Shown here in pieces: positions 31,078 through 42,145 of a stretch of DNA of 64,000 nucleotides; the stretch's first letter is position 1; each line of letters begins with the position of its first letter. The notes under the pieces were generated by a model. It worked only from the letters and a program-made list of their open reading frames with translations. It did not search any database and had not been told where the DNA came from. A program made the translations under genes and the position numbers. This DNA is from Microplitis mediator. Its lineage: Eukaryota; Arthropoda; Insecta; Hymenoptera; Braconidae. The stretch covers positions 11,989,264 to 12,053,263 of the forward strand of contig NC_079975.1 of assembly GCF_029852145.1 (NCBI RefSeq), read 5' to 3'.

Positions 31078-31226
31078 CTGCTGAGAAAATCGAAGATTTT
31101 CGAAAAATTCGGGAAGTTATTGTTTTCACCCCGATTTTCGAAAATTGAATTTTCATAAGAAGTCGCCGTTTTGAGGTCTTAGGAAGCTATTCTGACTATT
31201 TTCAGAGTAGTGTTCGAGTGTCTGTC
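31078..31226 (+). mobile_element. Helitron/DINE-like element, first part (split)
   Basis: The terminal hairpin is AACTTCC..GAAAATCGAAGATTTTC..GGGAAGTT. It is followed by GTTTTGAGGTCTTAGGAAGC and CTGACTATTTTCAG, then cut at 31227. It resumes at 32653 with the TG microsatellite, as the intact copy at 37431-38210 predicts. Confidence 0.6.
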
Positions 31227-32652
31227 CGACTAGAAATTATCCCCAAGCATACATTGGGACCCCATTGGGTATTGATGGGGCAAGCCCGATAGGGTTATCC
31301 CTATTGGGATTTGATTGGGAACATATTGGGTAAGACCAACATTAAAATAAAAACTGGCAATGGGGTTCACCCAATTGGGATAGGATTGAGAACATGTTAG
31401 GTTAACCCAATGCTAAAATTAATGACTCGACAATGGGTTTGCTCGATTGGGATGTTTTTGGGAACTTGTTGGGGCGACCCAACGTCAAAATAAATAATTT
31501 GCTGTTGGGCTTACCCGATTGGGAAATAATTGGGAACCTGTTGGGAAAACCCAATACTAAAATTAATGATTTGACAATGGATTTGCTCGATTGGAATATT
31601 TTTGAGAACTTTTTGGGATGACCCAACGTCAAAATTAATAACCAGCTGTTGGTCTTACCCAATTGGGGAATAATTGGGAAAACGTTGGGAAAACTAAACA
31701 TGAAATTTATAAAAAAAAATAAAAATTTTTACTTTCATAAATTAAATATAATTTTTAAATAAAAAATATTTACGTTTTATTCTGTATTTTAACATAAAAA
31801 CGAAAAAAAAAACTGATTAAACTTTAATAATAGAGAAAAAAAACTTAACAACAGCGAAACGTATTTTTATTCTCTTGCAGATTATAAATTTAATTATAAA
31901 CTTAAAAAAAAACTAAAACTTCAAGGGAAAAATAATTCATATGGAATATCTACTACTTTCATATGCTCATATATTATTATATGTAAAGATAAAAATCGAA
32001 TAGTTGTGTATGTTAACACCAGTGATGCACGTGGCGACAAAATCTTGTGACTATAATACAAGCGTAGCCAAGTTCAGACAGGTCCGCGCATAAAACAAAT
32101 AACTAGTGGACAAAAACCCATATATATACGCGTGACTCTTGCATTGGAAAACGTTCTAAATAACTCATCAAGGCGTAATTTTTTGACATCTTTATAGTTA
32201 CAATACCGTGCAATATAATTTATCAAAATAATAATAAAGTGCTAGTATAGTGAATATAGGTTATAAAAATTGTGTCTCGTGCAAAGTGAGAATTTGTGAA
32301 ATACTTAATTTTTTATTGTTAGCTAACACTATTATAAATTAACAGTAATTACGACAATTGAATAAATAAAAAAAAATTGTACTGGAATAAGAGGATTTAA
32401 ATAAAAAATTTATTTAAGCAAATTTTTTTTATGTTGGGATTTTAGTGGGATTTTATTGAGTTGACTTGAAGTTTCTGTAGGGTGTACCCAATTGAAACCC
32501 TACAGAGTGTGCCTAATTGGGAAACAGTTGGGTATACCCAATTGGGACCCAATAGGGATGACCCGATTGGGATCATCTTGGACTATACGTTACAACCCTA
32601 CGTTGGGTTGCCAATTGGATCCCAATAGGTCTTACAACTTTTTTTCTAGTCG
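31227..32652. mobile_element. Word-array MITE, AATTGGGnnCCCAATT family
   Basis: The ends CGACTAGAAA and TTTTTTTCTAGTCG are inverted. Both flanks are filled with words such as CCCAATTGGGAT, CATTGGGTATTG and AACATATTGGGTAAG at a spacing of about 30-60 bp. A roughly 700-bp AT-rich passenger without words (about 31712-32440) occupies the middle. It sits exactly at the break of the DINE-like element. Confidence 0.7.
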
Positions 32653-32675
32653 GGTGCCAGTATGTATGTGTATGT

Positions 32676-32762
<87 letters not shown>

Positions 32763-33695
32763 TGGGTGTGAACGGTCTATAACTTTTCAACTAATGAACC
32801 GATTTGGATGGTCAATGCAGCAATCGTAAGATCTTGTTGGCTATCAACTTTCCTAAAAATTTGAGATCATTTGATCGAGTAGACTCAAAAATATTTGCGA
32901 ATTACGAAAAATAAAATTATTTTTTTAGTTTTTTATTAATTTCTCAAAAACGAACTGAACAATCGACTTCAAAATCTAATCAGCTCTAGAATGTTATAAG
33001 CCGCATCGAATGCGACCTCAACTATCTCAATCGATTAATTTTATCAAGAGATACCGTTGGAGAAAGTAATGGTAAGAAACGGTTTTTTCCAAATATCTTC
33101 AAGGCGGCTGAACCGATCGACTCCAAATTTGAATCAGCTCTAGATTTCAAAAAAACGCGCCATTTGCAAACATTAAGATCGGTTAATTAGTTCCAAAGAT
33201 ATCGGCGCTGAAAAGTTAAAAAAATAAGATAAAATGTTAGTTTTTCCGGATAAATCAAAATATAATGTACTAAAATGTGTCTGAAATCATACCAACTCTT
33301 TCTCTTTATAGTCTCTCTCGATCATCAAATAATGTCATCTAATTTGTTCGTTAGTTTTAATCATATTGTCAGCAAAAAATCGAAAAATCCCAGTTTTTAA
33401 TATTTTTCTCAGATATTTCATATATTATTGCTCTGACCTTAGTCAAAGTTCATTCAAATCTTGATTTTGATCACTGACATTGATTTCTGCCTCAATACAT
33501 TTATTTCAGAGAACATAATCGAGAATCAAAATATAAAAGCCGCTTCTTCATTAATAATTTTCGATTCTTAACTTTTCAAACTCTAGCATAAAACGTAACT
33601 TGTTAGAGCTTGAAAAGCTCAGAAAAAAAATAATTGTATGTAATAGCATTTTCGAGCTCAAAGAGCTCGAAAATATATTCACAGTGATGTTTTCA
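32653..33695 (+). mobile_element. Helitron/DINE-like element, second part
   Basis: It starts with a long TG microsatellite, then runs through degenerate units carrying ACTAATGAACCGATTTGG and TCAATCGATTAATT. It ends near the GAGCTC hairpin at 33655-33672 (CGAGCTCAAAGAGCTCG). The GCGGGAAGTT terminus of other copies is missing. Confidence 0.55.
32660..32771. repeat. (TG)n microsatellite
   Basis: A nearly pure TG run of about 90 bp with TATG variants at its left edge. It occupies the same position as the CA/TG or GTAT tracts of the other DINE-like copies. Confidence 0.95.
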
Positions 33696-33985
33696 AGCTC
33701 CTAGTTTTTTTTTGGTTCGAGAACTTTTTTTTTCAATTCAACAAATTTTTTTTTTTGGCTGAAGATTGTTACGTTTTTGAGTCAAGATAAAATGTCTTGA
33801 GCTAAAACAAGAAAGTTTTTGTACTAAGAAAAATAATTTTTTAAACCAAGAACAAACTTTCTTGGGCTAGAAAATTTTTTTATTTGTCGCAAACAAAAAA
33901 TATTTTTTAGCCAAGAAATTAATTTCTTTAATTGAGCAAATAAATTTATCGAGCCAAAAAAAGTTTTTTTTTGTCATTTTTTTGA
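33696..33985. repeat. Word-array element, CTTGnnnCAAG family
   Basis: TTTCTTGGGCTAGAAAA, ATGTCTTGAGCTAAAAC and TTTTTAAACCAAGAACAAAC follow the same order as 29640-29830. Confidence 0.55.
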
Positions 33986-34114
33986 TGAAACAATTTTTTT
34001 TTGTTTAAATATTACAAACAATGCTGTGAAGCAAATAAATACTTTACCAGAAGCATTTATAAGGGATAGGCAAGTTTCGCAATAAGTTGAACATTTAAAC
34101 AAATTGAGAAAAAA

Positions 34115-34178
34115 CGATTATATCGCTTAACGAAGGAATCGAACCCAGATTGATTAAGCGTCACGCTAGAGCTTTACG
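34115..34178 (-). pseudogene. tRNA-like 3' half (SINE relic)
   Basis: On the - strand a canonical B box GGTTCGATTCC is followed by TTCGTTAAGC. The region before it (CTCTAGCGTGACGCTTAATC) looks like a decayed anticodon arm. No A box is visible. A T-run and the LINE insertion lie next to it. Confidence 0.35.
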
Positions 34179-34203
34179 TTTTTTTTTTTTTGAAAAAGTT
34201 TAT

Positions 34204-35492
34204 TTGCATTATCACAAGTACATTATTTACATATTTACATAAGTACAGTACATGGCTGCAAACTTAGCTTAAAAAAGTTCCATTAATCTCACTAATAATT
34301 TTTTTACTATATTATAATGTTGGTCCATGTCGCGTTTGGCTCCTCACATTATTTTCTTCTCTTGTATTAGTATTATTTTATTTTATCAGTTGTTGTATTT
34401 ATTATAAAATGTTACATTAAATCTCTGTAATTTATACTAAGTCAAATGATAAAAAATATATAAAAAAAAATATCATGTATACTCATTTTTATGAAAATTA
34501 ACGATAAGAAGATAAATCAATAAAAATCAATAAATCAATAAATAAAATGTAACAGTTTATTAAGCCCTTGAAATCAGGGACTTATTCATGCTCTAATATT
34601 ATTAAGTATTAAAATTAGCGATCTTTTAGTTTGCTTACGTTGCCTTGGGTGCTCTTTGGTCGTCCACCCTTCTCTTGATGGTTATGCGGTGTGAGGACTC
34701 GTCCGTTAGCCACCAACATTTTATGTTTAATCGATGGAAATCCTTGTAGTCTCGATCTGGTATCGATCTAATATATACAAGGTCATTTTTCCTCGTGTCA
34801 AGTGTGGCCTGTATTTTTTTGTCCGCTTGGTGTCTTCTTGTATGGTACAAAATCGGGATATTATTCTCGTCTTGTATTACCCCAATTTTGTCGAAGTAAA
34901 CAAATGCTTGAGGAGGTAAGCAGTGTGAGTTTTTATTTCTTGTGACAATAATTTCATCTTCACTTCGGCTCAGGTTCATGATTTCAGCATTATTTATTTC
35001 CGGCAATTTGGCAAAATAATCTCTGCACAGCTTTATTATGAAATTGTCGATTCTTGGTATATTTGCTACTTCGTATAGGATATCATTACTACTTTGCTTA
35101 TTGTAATTTGACTCTCTTGATCTATACATACTTAGGCACGCCCTTAGGCACTTTCTCTCGAAGATCCTCAGCTTTTCCGTCGTGCTAGCACTCTGGTTCC
35201 ACCAGATAGGTGCTGCATAAGTTATTATCGGACGTATCAGCAACTGATAACATATCATTTTTGCTCGGTGGTTCAGGTGTTTGATATAGAATAATCTCCT
35301 ATTGGCATTAAAGGCTGCTTTGGCCTCGTTAAGTTGTACGTCAGTGTATTTGCATAGCCTAAGGAGGGGCATAAGTGGTCTAAGTGTCCTAAGATGGACA
35401 CCCAAGACTAGCAAGTACCGCCCTTCTCGTGGGTTATGCCTTGAGTACTCCAACCGTTAGCGGTGCCCGCATGTTTTGCACCTTTCCTTGAA
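34204..35492 (-). mobile_element. 5'-truncated non-LTR retrotransposon (LINE)
   Basis: GAAAAAGTTTAT occurs on both sides (34192-34203 and 35493-35504), which fits a 12-bp target duplication around a - strand insertion of about 1.29 kb. The element keeps the C-terminal end of ORF2 and a 430-bp 3' UTR. A 13-base T-run lies just outside the left duplication, so either the target already had it or the true 3' end includes it. Confidence 0.7.
34635..35453 (-). pseudogene. LINE ORF2 C-terminus (reverse-transcriptase tail)
   Basis: Up to 272 codons of the ORF2 C-terminal part. The stretch AKAAFNANRRLFYIKHLN, YQLLIRPIITYAAPIWWN and LRIFERKCLRACLSMYR is the typical thumb and post-RT segment of Jockey/CR1/R1-type LINEs. 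The RT catalytic core and endonuclease are missing. The first 30 or so codons (near LGVHLRTLRP) fit poorly and suggest a small deletion or frame disturbance. It cannot work on its own. The clade is not decidable from this piece. Confidence 0.8.
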
Positions 35493-35504
35493 GAAAAAGT
35501 TTAT

Positions 35505-35800
35505 CAACGGAAATTCCTGCTATTATTCAAGTTATTTTGGCCAGTTTTTTTGTCGCATTATTACCAAAAATTTACAAAATAAATTCTGAATATTTACGGT
35601 AATGAAACGGAAAAAACACGGTCTTTTAACAGCATTAAAACCGTAATTATACAGCATATTTATCGCATATTTTCGGCATTTTTGCAGCATCAAACCGTTC
35701 TACCCGGAATGAAATGATATATAATTATATAAAATTTTATTTAGTTATATATAATTTCATATAATTATATATAACTGTCATGAAAAAAAAAAAAAAAAAC
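35505..35800. repeat. Small AT-rich fragments, incl. TATATAATTATATA words
   Basis: 35700-35790 begins TACCCGGAATGAAATGATAT and runs in ATATAATTATATAA words, like the CCCGGGAAAAA family at 38756. 35505-35690 has GCATTTTTGCAGCAT-like dyads but no firm assignment. Confidence 0.4.
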
Positions 35801-35803
35801 AAA

Positions 35804-35874
35804 AGACCCGTCAACTCGTGGGCTTGATCCCGAGTCCTAATGATTGAAAGTCTGATCTGTTAACCATTATGCCA
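35804..35874 (-). pseudogene. tRNA-like sequence (Gln/Glu type)
   Basis: On the - strand TGGCATAATGGTTAACAG (A box and D arm), GACTTTCAATC (anticodon loop, close to the tRNA-Gln GACTTTGAATC) and GGGATCAAGCCC (B box and T arm) occur in order and spacing. Stems are broken. It abuts a word-array fragment and an A-run. Confidence 0.5.
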
Positions 35875-36060
35875 AATAACTTACTTGATAGTTCATACTA
35901 ATTGTATTTAAATGGATACAATCGAACTTAAGAAAATTGGAAACATCAATTTTCGCTGATAGTTATTTTCACTTACATTCTTTTATTTGAATAAGAAATG
36001 TGTGAACTAATAGAATAAAATGAAAAATTTCACATTTTGCACATTTTCGATGATTTTAAA

Positions 36061-36150
36061 TACAGAAGCGAACAAAAAAAAATGAACATACCTGATCAGA
36101 CCTGAACATGCCTGGCCAGGTCTGGTCAGACCCGGTCATTTTTAATATCT
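36061..36150. repeat. CAGACCTGnnCAGGTCTG word fragment
   Basis: TGATCAGACCTGAAC, GCCTGGCCAGGTCTG and GGTCAGACCCGG are nested palindromes. A related piece at 42396-42437 (ATCTGATCAGATCTGATC) lies on the far side of the LTR-like block, so the two may be halves of one element. Confidence 0.4.
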
Positions 36151-36200
36151 TGTAACGGGTAAAATTAGTTTGAATTTAAATATGCAAGAAATCGGAAAAT

Positions 36201-36230
36201 TAGAAATTAGAAATTAGAAATTAGAAAAAC
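36201..36230. repeat. ATTAGAA tandem repeat
   Basis: Four copies of the 7-mer in a row. Confidence 0.9.
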
Positions 36231-36674
36231 TACTACCCCTTTTTGCTTGGAATTAGCTCGCCGGAGTCCAGGGTTGAAAAGGGGTCTTTAACACACAAGT
36301 GCAAACAACTAATAAACAAAACTTTATTTAAACAAATCGTTTTACATGGGGATTTGGCTTAGAGCCCCGTTCCACTACCTTTACAATAGTTACAGAAACA
36401 AAAATAAATCAAAACGGTTACGTGGTCAATTAACGACTTCTTCGTTATTCACACATACATACACAATCAATACCAAAAATCTCGCGGGCTAATTTCGTGG
36501 TTCTACCCTCTCCCGGATGCCTCAGGATGTCTGGTCGACTTTCCCTCGACCCTACACGAGTTGCCCCTCCCAGAGGGTAAGCGGATGGTCTCCGTCGAAC
36601 CCCCACCTACTCGACTAAGCTCAGCCTGCCGTACCTTGGCAGAAGGCCTTAGTACGGGGACACCCAAACCTCCA

Positions 36675-36874
36675 CCCTCGCGAATTTGAATCACGGTGGA
36701 AACACGGTGGGTTTGTTCCATTTTACTACTGCGATTACGCGGTGTATCCACCGTGATTCCACGGTGGCTTTACCACCGTGCATACACGGTGTTTCCACTG
36801 TGATTACGCGGTGGATACACCGTGAAACCACGGTGGATCCACGGTGTTTCCACCGTGATTTAAATCTGCGAGGG
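36675..36874. mobile_element. 200-bp word-array MITE, CCACGGTG variant
   Basis: The ends CCCTCGCG and CGCAGATTT..GCGAGGG are nearly inverse, flanked by CA on both sides. Almost the entire interior is CCACGGTG/CACCGTGG words (ACCGTGATTCCACGGTGG and so on). It has the same termini as the 54710-58963 element, whose words are TCACAGTG/TCACTGTG. This copy has therefore been homogenised to a different, GC-richer version of the word. Confidence 0.75.
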
Positions 36875-37109
36875 CAAGAGAGAGTGAAATTCGCTTACCT
36901 TGGTCCTGGTCGGACTCTGGGTAATCGAGTTTCCTTCCGTTGTCCGGGAATGGTCTTCCACTAACAATCCTCTCAGGAGACTAAGTTGCCTCCACGGGCT
37001 TTCATGAGCGGTTTTATTATCTGACCCATCCGCCGTAAGTGTGGAAGGTATAATTTCCGTCACCCTCTATCGCCGTCCGCGAAAGTATCGTGAAAGAAAA
37101 ATTATTCTA

Positions 37110-38222
37110 CACTGAGAAAAAAAAAATACTATTTTCCAAATAAGAATTTCTTGGTTCAAGAAATCCGTTCAAAATAATTATTATATTATTATTAATTATC
37201 AATTTCTTGAGAAAAGAGCATCAAATTTATTTTTGTTATTATATGAATTTGATATTATTTTATGAGTAAGCAAAAGAATAGCTTTACTTGAATTAAATAA
37301 AAATTATTTCCTTCAATTCTACGAATTCTTGAGACTAAATTATATATTCTTGAAAATTATGAAGAATATATGTTCTAGTATCAAGTAAATGTTCTTGATA
37401 AAAGTATTTTTAACTTCCCGCTAAGAAAATTGTAAATTTTCAAAAATTTGGGAAGTTATTGGTTTCGGTCCGATTTACGAAAATCGAATTTTCATCAGAT
37501 GTCGACGTTTTGAGGTCCTAGGAAGCTATTCTGACTAATGTCAAGAAGATGTCCGAGTGTATGTATGTATGTATGTATGTATGTATGTACGTACGTACGG
37601 ACGTACGTATGTAAATACCTGTATTTTTTGAACAGATAAACCGATTTTGAACTTTAAGGTGTCATTCGACGTGGCTTGTCAATATCTTGAAGCTGTAAGA
37701 AAATTGAGCTTGATCGGTAGGCTCATTCAGAGATATTCCAAAAATAAAGTTTTCTCAAAAATGTTTTTTTTGGATAACTTTTAATGTGCTCGATGGATTG
37801 ATTCCAAAATAGACTAGGCTCTAGAGCTTTATAAGCCGCGTCGAATGCCACCTCAACCATCAAAATCGGTACATTCGCTCAAGAGAAACCGTTGTCGAAA
37901 AAATTAAAAAAATTTTTTTTTTGAAATATCTCAAAAATGACTCGATAAATCGAATTCAACATTTGATCAGCTTTAGAACTTGATAAAACGCGTCGATTGT
38001 CACCTCAACCGTCTCAATCGGTTTATTCGTTTGAGAGATATCGTTGGAGAAAAAATGGTAAAAAACGTTTTTTTTTCGAAAACAACAGCACACAAACGTA
38101 TTTTCGAAGAGCTCGAAAATGTATTCACAATAATGTTTTCGAGGTTCTTGAGCTCGAAAACAGCGGGAAGTTTTGGGGCTGGCCCGCAGGGTCAACTGAT
38201 AGACCGATTTTTTTTCTCAGTG
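37110..38222. mobile_element. CACTGAGAAAA-ended word-array element
   Basis: CACTGAGAAAAAAAAAA (37110) and TTTTTTTTCTCAGTG (ending 38222) are flanked by TA on both sides. The left 300 bp consists of TTCTTGGTTCAAGAAA-type words. The rest is a full copy of the DINE-like element (37431-38210). Confidence 0.7.
37431..38210 (+). mobile_element. Helitron/DINE-like element, most complete copy
   Basis: In order: terminal hairpin AACTTCCCGCTAAGAAAATTG..GGGAAGTT; GTTTTGAGGTCCTAGGAAGC; a GTAT/GTAC microsatellite (37558-37612); degenerate units of about 100-150 bp marked by GATAAAACGCGTCGATTG and CTCAATCGGTTTATTCG; a GAGCTCGAAAA hairpin; and the end AGCGGGAAGTTTTGGGGCTG with GGCCCGCAGGGTCAAC. AACTTCCCGC at one end and GCGGGAAGTT at the other are inverse. 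No coding sequence. Confidence 0.6.
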
Positions 38223-38755
38223 TAAGTCCCAAGCGATAAAATCAAAGGGAATTGGAAAATAATAATTTGAACGAAAGTAAACGTGAAAGTAAAGAAAAAG
38301 AATGTGTATAAGAGTTCAAGTAAATGCTAGATACGTGGAATTTAGCCGGCCGAGCTAACTACTCGCGACGGTGAACGAGCGAATGAAAGGATAATGAGAG
38401 AATGAGCGATTAAAATTTGTAATGGTTTTAATCTTTCACATTTTATTTCGTTTCCTTTCACAATTCTTTTAATCTCTTAAATCTTTAAGAGATTCACTCG
38501 GGATCGAAATTCGTGTTTTCATCATTTCCCTTTGACTTCGTTCGCTCGGCACTTAGAACAATTTTCACTCGGTCGCGCATTCATATTTCCACATCGTACA
38601 CTCACATAAATGTAATATCACAATAACCTTAATAGTAATAAGCTTAGTCATAATAATTATAAATAATTCATCATAGTAGTAATAATAGTAATAGTATTAA
38701 TAGCAATAATGAAAAAATCACAAAAATCGTAGTAATCACAATAGTAATTAGACAT
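38223..38755. other. LTR-like block, middle part
   Basis: Less AT-rich than its surroundings at first, then ATAATAGTAATA-type runs from 38620. It appears to continue after the insertions at about 42140, where the same ATAGTAATAA runs resume. No gene. Confidence 0.35.
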
Positions 38756-39039
38756 CCCGGGAAAAAGAGTTCTTATATGATCATATATAAATCATATAAA
38801 AGTGACTCATATAAAATCATATAAAGTCTTACCATGAAATTGGTCCTATAAAAACTTATATGACTTTATATAATCTTATGTAATCACATAAAGTTATATA
38901 TACCCGGGAAAAAATGATGTTACCTAATCATATATACAATAACTTATATATTATTAGATCTCAAAATTGGCAGGATCTGATGATATATAATTATATATGA
39001 TCATGCATGAATAAAAAAAAAATCTATCGGTTAATATTA

Positions 39040-39140
39040 TTTTGCCAAGGGGTCACCCATCCAACTAATGTCCTTCCTCAATGCTGCTCAACTTTGATGA
39101 TCACTTGATTGCCGTCTGCTTCTCTAGTCTGCTTTACCCT
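39040..39140 (-). pseudogene. 5S rRNA-derived segment (SINE3-like)
   Basis: On the - strand TTGGATGGGTGACC followed by CTTGGCA reproduces the C-box region of 5S rRNA genes (TTGGATGGGTGACCGCTTGGG). Upstream GTGATCATCAAAGTTGAGCAGC parallels the CGATCACCGAAGTTAAGCAGC of 5S. The 5' part is diverged. This is a 5S-derived pol III sequence, either a pseudogene or the head of a 5S-type SINE, in the middle of a word array. Confidence 0.7.
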
Positions 39141-40700
39141 TATAAGTATTCAACAATCTATAGCATTACTTAAATCAAATGATCAAATTGATACATCCTA
39201 CATAAATAATGCACCAAATATGATCAAATTTTATCACATTTGTGTTTTATATCAAATTACAATTTGTGTTTTATATCAAGTTTCTTTAAGATAACCTGCT
39301 TATAAGACCATAGAAACTTATACGTAAGAATCATTAAACCATATAAACTTTTATATAATCATATATGATTTTATATAACCGTATTAAACTCTTTTGTAAT
39401 CATACAAATTCATTTATAACTTCAGATAAAATCACATAAATTTTTATTGATTATCAGAATTCTTAGAAGAATTTTATAAGGTCATATAAGATTTCATAAG
39501 ATCATATATGATCATACATGATTATGTTTAACCATATGAAACGCGCTCTTGTAGTTTCATGATGTTATATGTAACCTTACATGAAGTTACATCGAATTTT
39601 ATAAAAATTTTATAAGATTATACGAATTATTATAAGAATTTTATAAGATCATATGAGTTTTTATATAATCATATATGACTGCATATAATTCATAACATTT
39701 TATCTGGTAATGTTATAAACTCATATATAACTTTATAAAAAATCATATCAACTACTATAAGATCCTTATAAAATTATAAAAATTCGTATAAGAATATTTC
39801 AAGATCGCATGAGCTTTTATATGATCATATATGATTATATATAAGCATATAAAACTTCACCTGGTATTGTTATAAAGTTATATATAACTTTAAATAAAAT
39901 CACATCAAATGTTATAAAATTCTTATAAGATCATATGAATCCTTATAAGAATATTATAAGATTATGTGAGCTTTCATATAATCATATATAAACATATATG
40001 TTTATATATGGGGCATTCCATACCAAATCACCGAGGTTTTGACCCGACCTCCTTCGATTTCACTGAAACTTTTTTATCATTTTTTATCTTACCAAAGACA
40101 TTTTTCTGAATTTTTTCAGATTTTTTTACCCAACCCAAAAAAAGTTACGAATTTTTGAAAAAAACCACTCTTTTTTTTTAAATTGCTATAACTTTCTCAA
40201 AAATTAATCTTTCAGCACTTTTTTTTTTCTAAAATTTGTGTTTTTAAATGTAGTTTTCAGAAAAAAATACAAAAAATGTTTCGAAAGTCACGATATATGA
40301 AATATTCCAGTTTTTTCAATAAGACCGTTATTTTTTTGAAGTTCGGCACCTTGTATTCTCAATTTTTTTGTCTCAAAAAAAACTTCAACCAAGACAGTAT
40401 TCAACCCCGCTATTCCCATTTTGTGCCGACTTTCCTTTATACTTTTTTTTTTCGATTAAAAATACAGAAATTTCTAAATTTGGCTTATTTTTGATGACTT
40501 TGCGCTGAAGTTTTTTTGGAATGTTTTTAAAAGATCAGAAGTTGAATAAAATTGGACAAAAACGACCGTAAAGTGTATTAGGGGCAAGGATTGATTTCTT
40601 CGGAAGAAAATTCCCAATTTTTAAATATAGTGAAACCTAAACTTACAATTAACCTTCTCAATAAGACAATTTATAGTCAAACTGAGAAAAATATCGATAG

Positions 40701-40769
40701 CCCGAACGGAGAATTGAACCTAGACCATGTCGGTATCGCGCCCAGTGCTCTACCAGTTGAGATATCCGG
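40701..40769 (-). pseudogene. tRNA-like core of the foldback
   Basis: On the - strand CCGGATATCTCAACTGGTAG and AGAGC give a canonical D arm and A box, and GGTTCAATTCT a B box. The acceptor strands CCGGATA and CGTTCGG pair in six of seven positions with wobbles. The anticodon loop lacks the universal T33, so it is not a working tRNA. It lies in the loop of a hairpin element. Confidence 0.55.
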
Positions 40770-40822
40770 TACTATACAATCTTCCGTTCAATTTAATCTA
40801 AAATTGTCTATAAGGCTATCTA

Positions 40823-41265
40823 CCCAGATAGCAAAATGACGTCTTGATGAGTTCTAAATGAGTTCCTATTTATGATTTGGACGTCTTAAAAACACGTTAA
40901 AGAAGTCTTTAAGAAGTTCTCAAGATGTCGAATGCGCCACCTAGCGAACTCAGTAAGACATCTTTAAAAGTTCTCAAAGAGTTCTCAAAGAGTTCTTTTT
41001 TCTGACTCCGCAAATAAGACTTCAGAATGAACTTACCATGACGTCTTAAGGAGTTCCTAATTTTGACTTCATTTTGACTTCAAAAAAGTTAAAAAAAGAA
41101 TACATTTAGACGTCACAAAACTGACGTCTTATTTATGAAGTCTTCAAGAACTCTTAATTTAGAGTTCTTAAAAATGACACCTTTAAGAAGTCATTATAAG
41201 ACTTCTTGAAGACTCCTTCAAAAATACGTCGTAAAGCAGTCATTCTGACTTTATTGCTGTCTGGG
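40823..41265 (-). mobile_element. 443-bp MITE with CCCAGACAGCA ends, copy 2
   Basis: Same length as copy 1 at 10417-10859 and nearly identical in inverse orientation; TA flanks on both sides (40821-40822, 41266-41267). It sits in the loop side of the foldback 40010-41953, so it is the younger of the two. GACGTC and GAGTTCTT words dominate it. Confidence 0.85.
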
Positions 41266-41982
41266 TATATTTTTCTAAGTTTATCTATAAATTGTCTTAT
41301 TGCGAAGGTTAATTGTAAGTTTAGGTTTCACTATATTTAAAAATTGGGAATTTTCTTCCGAAAAAAATCAATCCTTGCCCCTAATACACTTTACGATCGT
41401 TTTTGTCCAACTTTATTCAACTTCTGATCTTTTAAAAACATTCCAAAAAAACTTCAGCGCAAAGTCATAAAAAATAAGCCAAATTTAGAAATTTCTGTAT
41501 TTTCAATCGAAAAAAAAAAATATAATGGAAAGTCGGCACAAAATGGGAATAGCGGGGTTGAATACTGTCTTGGTTGAAGTTTTTTTTTGAGACAAAAAAA
41601 TTGAAAATCAAAGGTGTCGAACTTCGAAAAAATAACGGTTCTATTGAAAAAACTGAAATATTTCATATATCGTGACTTTCGAAACATTTTTTGTATTTTT
41701 TTTTGAAAACTACATTTAAAAACACAAATTTTGAAAAAAAAAAGTGCTGAAAGATTAATTTTTGAGAAAGTTATAGCAATTTAAAAAAAAAAGAGCGGTT
41801 TTTTTCAAAATCTCGTAACTTTTTTTGGGTTGGGTAAAAAAATCTGAAAAAATTCAGAAAAATGTCTTTGGTAGGTTAAAAAATGATAAAAAAGTTTCAG
41901 CGAAATCGAAGGGGTTCGGGTCAAAACCTCGGTGATTTGGCATGGAATGCCCCATATGGTTCTTTAAGAACTTTTTCCCGGG

Positions 41983-42145
41983 TTTATATAAAATCACATC
42001 AATTTTTATAAAATCCTTATAAAACTATATAAATTCTTATAAGATTTTTATAAGATCATAATATGAACTTTTATATGATCATATATAATTATATATAAGC
42101 ATATAAAACTCTATCTAGTAATTTTATAACGTTATATATAATCAC
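41983..42145. repeat. TATATGATCATATA word array, remainder
   Basis: This continues the same word type after the CCCGGG terminus at 41982 (TTTTATATGATCATATATAA, TATATAAGCATATAAAAC). It is probably the distal arm of an outer, older element that starts near 38756. Confidence 0.5.

Larger units (their letters stand above)
40010..41953. mobile_element. 1.94-kb foldback element (GGGGCATTCCATACC ends)
   Basis: The left arm from GGGGCATTCCATACCAAATC is mirrored to GATTTGGCATGGAATGCCCC. The arms are about 690 bp each and closely similar. The centre holds a tRNA-like segment (40701-40769) and a 443-bp MITE inserted later (40823-41265). Mirror-image open frames in the two arms are by-products of the palindrome. 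The flanks are ATAT. Such a transcript would fold into a long hairpin. Confidence 0.85.
38756..41982. mobile_element. CCCGGGAAAAA-ended word-array element with nested inserts
   Basis: CCCGGGAAAAAGAGTTCTT at 38756 is the inverse of AAGAACTTTTTCCCGGG ending at 41982. A second start (CCCGGGAAAAAATGATG) lies at 38903, so two related elements may be nested. The arms are built of TATATGATCATATATAA and TTATATAA-type words. It contains a 5S-like segment (39040-39140) and the foldback 40010-41953. Another end of the family is at 62969. Confidence 0.65.

Noticed and set aside
40276..41687. Two similar frames (40276-40494 and 41454-41687) on opposite strands
   Set aside because: They are mirror images from the two arms of the foldback. 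They are T-rich and carry no domain.
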